NCBI GenBank assembly: GCA_023424135.1
Contig: JAFAEH010000095.1
Location: 1-12,427 of the forward strand
Direction of reading: 5' to 3'
Length of the DNA: 12,427 bases
From: Actinomycetes bacterium
Lineage (GTDB): Bacteria > Actinomycetota > Actinomycetes > Actinomycetales > Cellulomonadaceae
The number at the start of each line of letters is the position of its first letter. Position 1 is the stretch's first letter. This document shows, one piece after another, positions 1 to 7,690 of the stretch. The notes under the pieces were generated by a model. That model did no database searches, was not told the origin of the DNA, and was given only the letters and a program-made list of their open reading frames with translations. The translations under genes were made by a program, and so were the position numbers.

Positions 1-724
1 CGTCGACCCCGCCGACCACGCGGACCCGGTGCTCGCGCGCGCGGCGCTCGACACCGTGCCGTTCGTCGTGTCGCTCGAGGTGCGCCGCAGCGAGGTCACC
101 GACCGCGCCGACGTCGTGCTCCCCGTCGCGCCGCCCGTCGAGCGGCCCGGCACCTACGTCACGTGGGAGGGCCGGCCGCGGCCGTTCCCGCAGGCGCTGA
201 CGACGACGATCCTGCCGGACTTCCGGGTGCTCGACCAGCTCGCCGACGCCCTCGGCGTCGAGCTCGGGCTGCGTTCGTTGTCGGCGCTGCACGCCGAGCT
301 CGACCAGCTCGGCGGCTGGGACGGCGCCCGCGTCGAGGCGCCCGCGGCGGACGTGGGCGAACCGCCCGCGGTGCCGCCCGGGCACGCGGTGCTCGCGACG
401 TGGCACCAGCTCCTGGACGCCGGGCGCGGGCAGGACGGTGAGCAGCACCTCGCCGGCACCGCCAAGCGGACCGTCGCACGCGTGTCCGCGGCGACCGCCG
501 CGGCGGCGGGCCTGGCGGACGGCGACGAGGCGGCGGTCGGCACCGACCGGGGCACGATCACCGCGCCGGTGCTGGTGACGGACATGGCGGACCACGTGGT
601 GTGGCTCGCGACGAACCCGCGCGGTGCCGCGGTGCGCGACGTGCTCGGGGCCGTCGGCGGCTCCGTCGTCCGGCTCACCCGGGCCGACGGCGGCGTGCAG
701 GGCGACGAGGAGGAGCGGGCATGA
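1..724 (+). CDS. nuoG: NADH-quinone oxidoreductase subunit G, C-terminal part (5' end outside window)
   Basis: This is the last ~240 residues of NuoG, the large peripheral-arm subunit of complex I that carries iron-sulfur clusters from NADH toward the quinone. The frame is open from base 2, so the GTG at 29 is internal and not a start. The visible part belongs to the molybdopterin-oxidoreductase-like region: a stretch reading RADVVLPVAPPVERPGTYVT near the window start is typical of this fold, and the last ~110 residues resemble a molybdopterin-dinucleotide-binding-type domain. The Fe-S binding N-terminal domains lie upstream and cannot be checked. It ends in an acidic stretch whose codons also supply the GAGGAGGAG ribosome binding site (707-715) of nuoH, and its TGA overlaps the nuoH ATG as ATGA (721-724). 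NuoG identity rests on this fold plus the seven nuo genes that follow. Confidence 0.93.
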   Translation, partial: VDPADHADPVLARAALDTVPFVVSLEVRRSEVTDRADVVLPVAPPVERPGTYVTWEGRPRPFPQALTTTILPDFRVLDQLADALGVELGLRSLSALHAELDQLGGWDGARVEAPAADVGEPPAVPPGHAVLATWHQLLDAGRGQDGEQHLAGTAKRTVARVSAATAAAAGLADGDEAAVGTDRGTITAPVLVTDMADHVVWLATNPRGAAVRDVLGAVGGSVVRLTRADGGVQGDEEERA

Positions 725-2082
725 GCGTGCTGCCGGCGGCGGTCGGCGACGGCGCGGTCGCACCGGTCGTGGCGGACTTCAGCCAGGACGTGTTCTGGGT
801 GTGGCTGCTCAAGGCCGTCGCGATCGTCGTGTTCCTGCTGACCAGCGTGCTCATCGCGATCTGGTTCGAGCGGCGGGTCGTCGCCAAGATGCAGCTGCGC
901 CCGGGCCCGAACGTGCACGGTCCGTTCGGCCTCCTGCAGTCGCTCGCCGACGCGATGAAGCTGCTGGTCAAGGAGGACGTGACGGTCAAGGCGGCCGACA
1001 AGCTCGTCTACATCCTCGCGCCCATGATCGCGGTGCTGTGCTCGCTGCTCGTGTTCGCGGTCATCCCGTTCGGGCCCGAGGTGAGCATCTTCGGCGTCGT
1101 CACGCCGCTGCAGCTCACGGACTTCTCCGTCGCGGTGCTGTACGTCCTCGCGTGCGCGTCGGTCGGCGTGTACGGCATCGTGCTCGGCGGCTGGTCGTCC
1201 AACTCGACGTACCCGCTGCTCGGCGGCGTCCGCTCGACCGCCCAGGTCATCTCCTACGAGCTGGCGATGGGCCTGTCGCTCGTGTCCGTGTTCATCATGG
1301 CCGGGTCGATGTCGACGTCGCAGATCGTCGACTCCCAGACGCAGGTCTGGTGGTTCCTGCCGCTGCTGCCCGCGTTCGTCATCTACGTCATCTCGATGGT
1401 CGGCGAGACCAACCGCCTGCCGTTCGACCTGCCGGAGGCCGAGGGCGAGCTGGTCGGCGGGTACACCACCGAGTACTCGTCGATGAAGTTCGCCTGGTTC
1501 TTCCTGGCCGAGTACATCAACATGCTGAACGTCTCCGCGGTCGCCACGACGCTGTTCTTCGGCGGCTGGCGCGCCCCGTGGCCGATCTCGGCGATCAACG
1601 ACGGCATGTTCAACACCGGCTGGTGGCCCGTCCTGTGGTTCGTCGCCAAGGTCTGGCTGTTCATGTTCCTGTTCGTGTGGATCCGCGGGTCCGTCCTGCG
1701 CTTCCGCTACGACCAGTTCATGAAGATCGGCTGGAAGGTGCTCATCCCCGCGGCCCTTGGCTGGGTCGTGTGCGTGGCCGTCGTGCAGGGCGCGCGCCAG
1801 CTCTGGGACGTCGACCTGCGCACGCTGCTGTTCGTGCTCGCCGGTCTCGTCCTCGTCGGGCTCGTCGTCTCGTTCCTCGTCCCCGAGAAGACGCCCGAGC
1901 CCGAGCCCGCGCCGACGGGCCCGCAGGAGATCGACCCGTTCGCCGACGGGTACCCCGTGCCGCCCCTGCCGGGGCAGGTGCTGCCCCCGTCGCCCCGTGC
2001 GCAGCGTCGCCTCGCCGCGACCGCGACCGACGCGGGCGACGCGTCCGGACCCGAGACCCCGCTGGAGGTGCGCGGTGGCTGA
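721..2082 (+). CDS. nuoH: NADH-quinone oxidoreductase subunit H
   Basis: NuoH (453 aa) is the membrane subunit joining the peripheral arm to the membrane arm of complex I and forming much of the quinone-entry chamber. Family signatures are clear: FERRVVAKMQLRPGPN at about residues 49-64, GGWSSNSTYPLLGGVRST near 160-177, the acidic quinone-site loop ETNRLPFDLPEAEGELVGGY from residue 229, and RGSVLRFRYDQ in the C-terminal half. About eight or nine hydrophobic segments are visible. The ATG at 721 is preceded by GAGGAGGAG with 5-7 nt spacing and overlaps the nuoG stop. An earlier in-frame start would run into nuoG. After the last membrane segment comes a hydrophilic Pro-rich tail (about 387-453), absent from E. 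coli NuoH but in my recollection common in actinobacteria. Its 3' end overlaps nuoI by 8 nt. Confidence 0.98.
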   Translation: MSVLPAAVGDGAVAPVVADFSQDVFWVWLLKAVAIVVFLLTSVLIAIWFERRVVAKMQLRPGPNVHGPFGLLQSLADAMKLLVKEDVTVKAADKLVYILAPMIAVLCSLLVFAVIPFGPEVSIFGVVTPLQLTDFSVAVLYVLACASVGVYGIVLGGWSSNSTYPLLGGVRSTAQVISYELAMGLSLVSVFIMAGSMSTSQIVDSQTQVWWFLPLLPAFVIYVISMVGETNRLPFDLPEAEGELVGGYTTEYSSMKFAWFFLAEYINMLNVSAVATTLFFGGWRAPWPISAINDGMFNTGWWPVLWFVAKVWLFMFLFVWIRGSVLRFRYDQFMKIGWKVLIPAALGWVVCVAVVQGARQLWDVDLRTLLFVLAGLVLVGLVVSFLVPEKTPEPEPAPTGPQEIDPFADGYPVPPLPGQVLPPSPRAQRRLAATATDAGDASGPETPLEVRGG

Positions 2083-2881
2083 GCAGCGCAAGAAGAGGCC
2101 CGCGCCGGGCACGAGCGCGCCGACCGGCAAGCAGGTGCAGCCCGCACCGCCCGCCGGCGGCGAGGTCGACCGTCCGGCCGAGGGCTACCGGTCGCTCGTC
2201 GAGAAGCGCTCGGGGCTCGCCGAGGTGCTCGCGCCCGTCGCCGGCTTCGGCGTCACCTTCGCGAACATGTTCAAGCCCGCGGTCACGGAGCAGTACCCGC
2301 GCGAGCGGGTGCCCACCAAGCCCCGCTACCACGGGCGGCACCAGCTCAACCGGTACGCCGACGGCCTGGAGAAGTGCATCGGCTGCGAGCTGTGCGCCTG
2401 GGCATGCCCCGCGGACGCGATCTACGTGGAGGGTGCGGACAACGCCCCCGACGCGCAGTTCTCACCGGGGGAGCGGTACGGGCGCGTCTACCAGATCAAC
2501 TACCTGCGCTGCATCTTCTGCGGCCTGTGCATCGAGGCGTGCCCCACGCGCGCGCTGACCATGACGAACGAGTACGAGCTCGCCGGTCCGACCCGGCCGG
2601 GCATGATCTGGGAGAAGCAGGACCTGCTCGCACCGCTGCGCTCGGGCCAGCTCTCGACACCGCACCCGATGGTCGAGGGCACGACCGACACCGAGTACTA
2701 CCGCGGGGAGGTCACCGGCGTGACCGACGCGCAGGTCGCGTGGGTCGCCGAGCACCGCCCGGACGACGCGACGCTCCCCGAGAACGCCGCCGCGGGTGCG
2801 ACGGTCCCGGACCTCGGCGAGACGCGGCTCGCGCAGCGCGCGATCACCGCGAGCGCCCACCGTCAGGGAGGTGCCCGGTGA
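2075..2881 (+). CDS. nuoI: NADH-quinone oxidoreductase subunit I (2x[4Fe-4S] ferredoxin-like)
   Basis: NuoI (268 aa) carries the two [4Fe-4S] clusters (N6a/N6b) that pass electrons to the terminal cluster next to the quinone site. Both motifs are intact: CIGCELCAWACP at 101-112 and CIFCGLCIEACP at 146-157. Each has the CxxCxxCxxxCP spacing, with the fourth Cys of each motif serving the other cluster. The GTG start at 2075 has GGAGG at 2064-2068 with a 6-nt spacer and overlaps the end of nuoH by 8 nt. The protein is longer than the ~180 aa of E. coli NuoI. The extra length is a basic, Pro/Gly/Ala-rich N-terminus of about 35-40 residues before the conserved part, and a hydrophilic C-terminal tail after about residue 195. 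Its TGA overlaps the nuoJ GTG (2878-2881). Confidence 0.98.
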   Translation: MAEQRKKRPAPGTSAPTGKQVQPAPPAGGEVDRPAEGYRSLVEKRSGLAEVLAPVAGFGVTFANMFKPAVTEQYPRERVPTKPRYHGRHQLNRYADGLEKCIGCELCAWACPADAIYVEGADNAPDAQFSPGERYGRVYQINYLRCIFCGLCIEACPTRALTMTNEYELAGPTRPGMIWEKQDLLAPLRSGQLSTPHPMVEGTTDTEYYRGEVTGVTDAQVAWVAEHRPDDATLPENAAAGATVPDLGETRLAQRAITASAHRQGGAR

Positions 2882-3819
2882 CGGGTCTGCTGACGGCGCT
2901 GCCCGCCGGTGCCGGTGCGCTCACGGACGCCGGGACGACGAGCACGGCCGAGGCCGTGCTGTTCTGGATCCTCGGACCCGTCATGGTGCTCGCCGCGCTG
3001 GGCCTGCTGTTCGCGCGCAAGGCCGTGCACGCGGCGCTGTGCGTCGTGCTGGTGATGATCTCGCTGGCGTTCCTCTACGTCGCGCAGGGTGCCGAGTTCC
3101 TGGGCGTCGTGCAGGTGGTCGTCTACACCGGCGCGGTCATGATGCTGTTCCTGTTCGTCCTCATGCTCGTGGGCGTCGACCGGTCCGACTCGCTCGTCGA
3201 GACGATCCGCGGTCAGCGCTGGATCGGTGTGCTCGCGGGCCTCGGCCTCGCCGTCGTGCTCGTCGGCGTCGTCGGCCGCGCGACCTACGCCGCGCCCGTG
3301 GGCGTCCAGGAGGCCAACCTGCCGTCGAACCCGGAGGCCGTCGCGCACGTCGTGTTCGGTCAGCACGTGCTCGCGATGGAGGTCGTCGGTGCGCTGCTGG
3401 TCACCGCCGCGCTCGGCGCGCTGGTCCTGACGCACCGCCAACGGCTGACGCCCAAGGTGGGGCAGCGCGAGCAGGCCGAGCGTCGCCTGCGCACGGGCGG
3501 CTACCCGGTGTCCCTGCCGGCGCCCGGCGTGTACGCCCGGCACAACGCGATGGACGTGCCGGCGCTCGACCCGCAGGGTCGGCCCATCGAGGCGTCGGTG
3601 CCGCGCGTGCTGCGCGTGCGCGGCCAGGCGGCGGACGCGCGCGAGTACGCGGCCCGCATCGACCGGGTGCTCGCGGGCGGCTGGGCCGGCGGCGCCGGGA
3701 CCTTCACGTCCGACGAGGAGTTCGACGGCGAGGTCGACGGCGCGCTCGAGCTGCCGCCGCCCGGCACGGGCACCGACGCGACGTCGGGCACGGGGAACGA
3801 CGAGGAGGACGCCCGGTGA
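2878..3819 (+). CDS. nuoJ: NADH-quinone oxidoreductase subunit J
   Basis: NuoJ (313 aa) is a small membrane-arm subunit that, with NuoA, NuoK and NuoH, links quinone reduction to proton pumping. About five hydrophobic segments lie between residues 25 and 185. The best family mark is the third segment, AEFLGVVQVVVYTGAVMMLF, holding the Tyr-Thr-Gly-Ala motif at the conserved pi-bulge. The GTG start at 2878 overlaps the nuoI stop (GTGA) and has GGGAGG at 2866-2871. From residue 185 to the end there is a ~129-residue soluble tail: first basic, then a YPVSLPAPGVYARHNAMD stretch, ending very acidic and Gly/Thr-rich. E. coli NuoJ is only 184 aa, so the tail more than doubles the soluble part. I believe such tails are usual in actinobacteria, but their role is unknown to me. 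Confidence 0.96.
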   Translation: MTGLLTALPAGAGALTDAGTTSTAEAVLFWILGPVMVLAALGLLFARKAVHAALCVVLVMISLAFLYVAQGAEFLGVVQVVVYTGAVMMLFLFVLMLVGVDRSDSLVETIRGQRWIGVLAGLGLAVVLVGVVGRATYAAPVGVQEANLPSNPEAVAHVVFGQHVLAMEVVGALLVTAALGALVLTHRQRLTPKVGQREQAERRLRTGGYPVSLPAPGVYARHNAMDVPALDPQGRPIEASVPRVLRVRGQAADAREYAARIDRVLAGGWAGGAGTFTSDEEFDGEVDGALELPPPGTGTDATSGTGNDEEDAR

Positions 3820-4115
3820 GCCTCACCCACTACCTCGTGCTGGCCGCGATCCTGTTCGCGATCGGTGCGACGACCGTCCTGCTGCGCCGCAACGCGATCA
3901 TCGTGTTCATGGGCGTCGAGCTCATGCTCAACTCGACGAACCTCACGCTCGTGACGTTCTCGCGGATCCACGGCGACCTGTCGGGCCAGGTGCTCGCGTT
4001 CTTCGTCATGGTGGTCGCCGCGGCCGAGGTCGTCGTGGGCCTGGCGATCATCGTGTCCATCTTCCGGACCAGACGCTCGGCCTCGGTCGACGACGTCAAC
4101 CTGCTGAAGAGCTGA
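3816..4115 (+). CDS. nuoK: NADH-quinone oxidoreductase subunit K
   Basis: NuoK (99 aa) is a three-helix membrane subunit homologous to MrpC and part of the proton path. Its length matches the family closely. The two buried glutamates essential in E. coli (E36 and E72) are present here as E35 in VFMGVELMLNSTNL and E71 in VVAAAEVVVGLAI. The GTG start at 3816 overlaps the nuoJ stop as GTGA, with GGAGG at 3804-3808 and a 7-nt spacer. Unlike nuoH, nuoI and nuoJ, it has only a short hydrophilic end (RTRRSASVDDVNLLKS). The TGA is followed by a 10-nt gap to nuoL. Confidence 0.98.
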   Translation: MSLTHYLVLAAILFAIGATTVLLRRNAIIVFMGVELMLNSTNLTLVTFSRIHGDLSGQVLAFFVMVVAAAEVVVGLAIIVSIFRTRRSASVDDVNLLKS

Positions 4116-4125
4116 GGGGCGGCAC

Positions 4126-6108
4126 GTGCACACCCTGGTCACCGCCGCGGCGTCCGCCGCGTCGTCCGTCGAGCCCGTCGTCTGGGTCGAACCCTGGGCC
4201 CCGGCCCGTATCGCCGTCTGGCTCGTCGCCGTGCCGCTCGTGTCGGCCGCGGTCCTCCTGCTCCTCGGCCGCCGCGCCGACCGCTGGGGGCACTGGCTCG
4301 GTGTCGCCGCGTCCACCACGTCGTTCGTCGTCGCCGCGGTCCTGCTGGTCCGCCTGCTGGGGCAGCCCGCCGACGCGCGCGTGCACGACGTGCACCTCGG
4401 CACCTGGCTGGACGCCGGCGCCCTGAGCATCGGCGCCGGCCTGCGCGTCGACCCGCTGTCCCTGACGTTCGTGCTGCTCGTGACGTTCGTCGGCACGCTG
4501 ATCCACGTGTACTCCGTGGCGTACATGGAGCACGACGCCGCGCGGCGCCGGTTCTTCGCGTACCTCAACCTGTTCGTCGCGGCGATGCTGCTGCTGGTCC
4601 TCGCGGACTCGTACGTGCTGCTGTTCGTCGGCTGGGAGGGCGTCGGCCTCGCGTCGTACCTGCTCATCGGGTTCTGGAACCACCAGACGCCGTACGCGGT
4701 CGCCGCCAAGAAGGCGTTCGTCGCCAACCGTGTCGGCGACGTCGGCCTGCTCGTCGCGATGGGGCTGCTGTTCTCGACGTTCGGCAGCCTCGACTTCGCG
4801 ACCGTCCAGGCCGGCACCGTCCAGGGGCAGGTCAGCGAGGCCACGCTCACGTGGATCGGGCTCGCGCTGCTGCTCGCGGCGTGCGGCAAGTCGGCGCAGT
4901 TCCCGCTGCAGTCCTGGCTGGGCGACGCGATGGCGGGCCCCACGCCCGTCTCGGCGCTCATCCACGCCGCGACGATGGTCACGGCGGGCGTGTACCTCAT
5001 CATCCGCTCGGGCGTGATCTTCGCCGCCGCACCGACGGCCCAGCTCGTCGTCGCGGTCGTCGGCGCCGTCACGCTGCTGTTCGGGGCCGTCGTCGGCTGT
5101 GCCAAGGACGACATCAAGAAGGCCCTGGCCGCCTCGACGATGTCCCAGATCGGCTACATGGTGCTCGCCGCCGGGCTCGGTCCGATCGGGTACGCGTTCG
5201 CGATCTTCCACCTCGTGACGCACGGGTTCTTCAAGGCCGGGATGTTCCTCGGCGCCGGGTCCGTCATGCACGGCATGGACGACCAGGTCGACATGCGTCG
5301 GTTCGGCGGGCTCGGCCGGTACATGAAGATCACGTACTTCACGTTCATGGCCGGGTGGCTCGCGATCCTCGGCATCCCGCCGTTCGCCGGGTTCTTCAGC
5401 AAGGACAAGATCATCGAGGCCGCGTTCGTCCCCGTCGACGGGCAGCCGTGGCGGGCCTGGGTGTTCGGCGGTGTCGCGCTGCTCGGCGCCGGGATCACCG
5501 CGTTCTACATGTCCCGCCTGTTCTTCATGACGTTCGAGGGCCAGAAGCGATGGAGCACCACGCGCGACGGCCACGAGCAGCACCCGCACGAGTCCCCGGC
5601 GCTCATGACGTGGCCGATGATCGTGCTCGCGGTCGGCTCTGTCGGGCTCGGCTGGGCGCTGTCGGCCGTCGGGTTCGTCGAGTGGCTCGAGCCGTCGGTC
5701 GGGCACGCCGAGCACCACGACCCCGTGCTCGGCGTCCCCGTGCTCATCGGGCTCACCCTCATGGCGGTCGCGTTCGGCGTGGTCCTCGCGTGGCGGCGCT
5801 ACGCGATCTCGACCGTGCCCGTCGCACCCCCGCTGGGCACCGTGCTCACGCGTGCGGCCCGCGTCGACCTCTACCAGGACGCCGTCAACGACGCGCTGCT
5901 GGTCGAGCCGGGGCAGTACCTCACGCGGTCCCTGGTGTACGGCGACAAGGCCGTGGTGGACGGCGCGGTCACGGGCCTGGGGCGGGTGACCGTCGCGGTC
6001 GGCGACCTCGTGCGGCGCGCGCAGAACGGGTTCGCCCGCTCGTACGCGGCCGTCATGGTCGTCGGGGTGGTCGTGCTCGCGTTCGTCGTCCTGGCCGTGC
6101 GCGGCTGA
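4126..6108 (+). CDS. nuoL: NADH-quinone oxidoreductase subunit L (antiporter-like)
   Basis: NuoL (660 aa) is the distal antiporter-like proton-pumping subunit of complex I; in known structures its C-terminal amphipathic helix runs along the membrane arm. The key residues are in place: E171 in GWEGVGLASYLL, matching E. coli E144, and K255 in CGKSAQFPLQSWLGDAM, matching E. coli K229, followed by the hallmark GPTPVSALIHAATMVTAGVYL. RVDPLSL in the N-terminal part and the RRFFAYLNLF segment also fit. The GTG at 4126 has AGGGG at 4115-4119 with a 6-nt spacer. The first ~25 residues are Ala/Ser/Val-rich before the first membrane helix. A His-rich hydrophilic loop (about residues 478-492) and a final C-terminal hydrophobic helix are seen. 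No internal defects were noticed. Confidence 0.98.
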   Translation: MHTLVTAAASAASSVEPVVWVEPWAPARIAVWLVAVPLVSAAVLLLLGRRADRWGHWLGVAASTTSFVVAAVLLVRLLGQPADARVHDVHLGTWLDAGALSIGAGLRVDPLSLTFVLLVTFVGTLIHVYSVAYMEHDAARRRFFAYLNLFVAAMLLLVLADSYVLLFVGWEGVGLASYLLIGFWNHQTPYAVAAKKAFVANRVGDVGLLVAMGLLFSTFGSLDFATVQAGTVQGQVSEATLTWIGLALLLAACGKSAQFPLQSWLGDAMAGPTPVSALIHAATMVTAGVYLIIRSGVIFAAAPTAQLVVAVVGAVTLLFGAVVGCAKDDIKKALAASTMSQIGYMVLAAGLGPIGYAFAIFHLVTHGFFKAGMFLGAGSVMHGMDDQVDMRRFGGLGRYMKITYFTFMAGWLAILGIPPFAGFFSKDKIIEAAFVPVDGQPWRAWVFGGVALLGAGITAFYMSRLFFMTFEGQKRWSTTRDGHEQHPHESPALMTWPMIVLAVGSVGLGWALSAVGFVEWLEPSVGHAEHHDPVLGVPVLIGLTLMAVAFGVVLAWRRYAISTVPVAPPLGTVLTRAARVDLYQDAVNDALLVEPGQYLTRSLVYGDKAVVDGAVTGLGRVTVAVGDLVRRAQNGFARSYAAVMVVGVVVLAFVVLAVRG

Positions 6109-6133
6109 TCGAGTCGGAGGAGAGCGAGAACTG

Positions 6134-7690
6134 ATGTCGGACTTCCCCTGGCTCACCGCCCTGGTGGTGCTGCCGCTGCTCGGCGCGGTCACCCTGTGGG
6201 TGCTGCCCGCCGGTGCCCGCGCGCACGCGCGCACCATCGCGCTCGGGTTCGCCCTGGTGCAGGTGCTCGCGACGGTCGGCGCGTTCGCGGCCTTCGACGT
6301 CGCGGACGCGGCGACGCACCAGCTCGTCGAGACGTACCCCTGGATCCCCGCCCTCGGGGTGTCGTGGGCGCTCGGCGTCGACGGCGTCGGGCTCGCGCTG
6401 ATCGCGATGTCGGTCGTGCTCGTCCCGCTCGTGGTCCTCGCGGCGTGGCGCGAGCAGGGCTCGGTCGACGGTCCCACCGACCGGCTGCGGCACTACCTGG
6501 CGCTGGTGCTGCTGCTCGAGGCGTTCATCGTCCTGGTGTTCGCGGCGCGCGACGTGTTCCTGTTCTACGTCGTCTTCGAGGCGATGCTCATCCCCGTCTA
6601 CTTCATGATCGGTGCGTTCGGCGGGGCGCAGCGCCGCTACGCCGCTGTGAAGTTCCTGCTGTACTCGCTGGCCGGTGGGCTCGTCATGCTCGTCGGGGTC
6701 ATCGCGCTGTACCTGCAGGGACCGCGCGGACCGCAGGGCTTCCTCACCGAGAACCTCGTCGGGATCGGCCTCGACCCGACGCTCGAGAAGTGGCTCTTCG
6801 CGTCCTTCTTCCTCGCGTTCGCCATCAAGGCACCGATGTTCCCCGTGCACACGTGGCTGCCCGACGCGGCCCAGCAGGCGCCCGCCGGGACGTCGACGCT
6901 GCTCGTCGGCGTGCTCGACAAGGTCGGCACGTTCGGCATGCTGACGCTGTGCCTGCCGCTGTTCCCCGCGGCCTCGCGCTGGGCGGCCCCCGCGGTCATC
7001 GTGCTCGCCGTCGTGTCGATCCTGTACGGCGCGCTGCTGGCCATCGGCCAGAAGGACATGATGCGGCTGGTCGCGTACACGTCGGTGTCGCACTTCGGCT
7101 TCATCGTGCTCGGCATCTTCGCGTTCACGTCGACGTCCGTGGCCGGCTCGTCGTTCTACATGGTCAACCACGGCCTGTCGACGGGCGGCCTCTTCCTGCT
7201 CGTCGGGTTCCTCGCGGCCCGGCGCGGGTCTCAGCAGATCGCGGACTTCGGCGGCCTGCAGAAGGTCGTGCCCGTGCTGGCCGGCCTGTTCCTCGTCGTC
7301 GGCCTGTCGGCCCTGTCGCTGCCGGGCCTGTCGACGTTCGTCAGCGAGTTCCTCGTCATCGTCGGGACGTTCGCACGGCACCCCGCCGCCGCGGTCGTCG
7401 CGAGCCTCGGCGTCGTGCTCGCAGCGGTGTACGTGCTGTGGCTCTACCAGCGGGTGTTCACCGGGCCCGTGCGGCCCGAGCTCGCGGACCTGCCCGACGT
7501 CGGGACGCGTGAGCGCTGGGTCGTCGGCCCGCTCGTCGCGCTCATGCTCGTCCTCGGGTTCGTGCCCGGACCCGCCCTCGACCTCGTGCGGCCACCCGCG
7601 CACACGACGCTCGAGCAGGTCGGCGTCGCCGACGTCGAGCCTGCCGTGGGTGTCTTCGTCCCCGCCGGTGCGGAAGGGAGTGACCAGTGA
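6134..7690 (+). CDS. nuoM: NADH-quinone oxidoreductase subunit M (antiporter-like)
   Basis: NuoM (518 aa) is the middle antiporter-like pump subunit. Functional residues are visible: E149 in VVFEAMLIPVYFMIG, matching E. coli E144, and K232 in FAIKAPMFPVHTWLPDA, the central lysine of the proton path, plus K263 in GVLDKVGTFGML. The segments YTSVSHFGFIVLGIFAF and VNHGLSTGGLFLLVGFL and the ALSLPGLSTFVSEFLV motif are typical of the family. The sequence after HTWLPDA reads AQQAPAGTSTLL rather than the AHTEAPTAGSVIL of proteobacteria; I take this as the actinobacterial form. The ATG at 6134 is preceded by GGAGGAGAG (6116-6124) in the 25-nt nuoL-nuoM gap. The stop overlaps the nuoN start as GTGA. Confidence 0.98.
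   Translation: MSDFPWLTALVVLPLLGAVTLWVLPAGARAHARTIALGFALVQVLATVGAFAAFDVADAATHQLVETYPWIPALGVSWALGVDGVGLALIAMSVVLVPLVVLAAWREQGSVDGPTDRLRHYLALVLLLEAFIVLVFAARDVFLFYVVFEAMLIPVYFMIGAFGGAQRRYAAVKFLLYSLAGGLVMLVGVIALYLQGPRGPQGFLTENLVGIGLDPTLEKWLFASFFLAFAIKAPMFPVHTWLPDAAQQAPAGTSTLLVGVLDKVGTFGMLTLCLPLFPAASRWAAPAVIVLAVVSILYGALLAIGQKDMMRLVAYTSVSHFGFIVLGIFAFTSTSVAGSSFYMVNHGLSTGGLFLLVGFLAARRGSQQIADFGGLQKVVPVLAGLFLVVGLSALSLPGLSTFVSEFLVIVGTFARHPAAAVVASLGVVLAAVYVLWLYQRVFTGPVRPELADLPDVGTRERWVVGPLVALMLVLGFVPGPALDLVRPPAHTTLEQVGVADVEPAVGVFVPAGAEGSDQ

Noticed and set aside
29..724. GTG at 29 as the start of a separate gene
   Set aside because: The same frame is open upstream to the window edge and the residues before it continue the NuoG fold.
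154..2130. 658-codon open frame on the minus strand
   Set aside because: It lies opposite nuoG/nuoH, its translation is Arg/Asp/Glu/His-rich low complexity, and the + strand genes have clear families and codon bias. It is a high-GC shadow.
4096..6477. 793-codon open frame on the minus strand
   Set aside because: It is antisense to nuoL and nuoM, with a highly charged, repeat-like composition typical of frames mirrored from GC-rich coding DNA.
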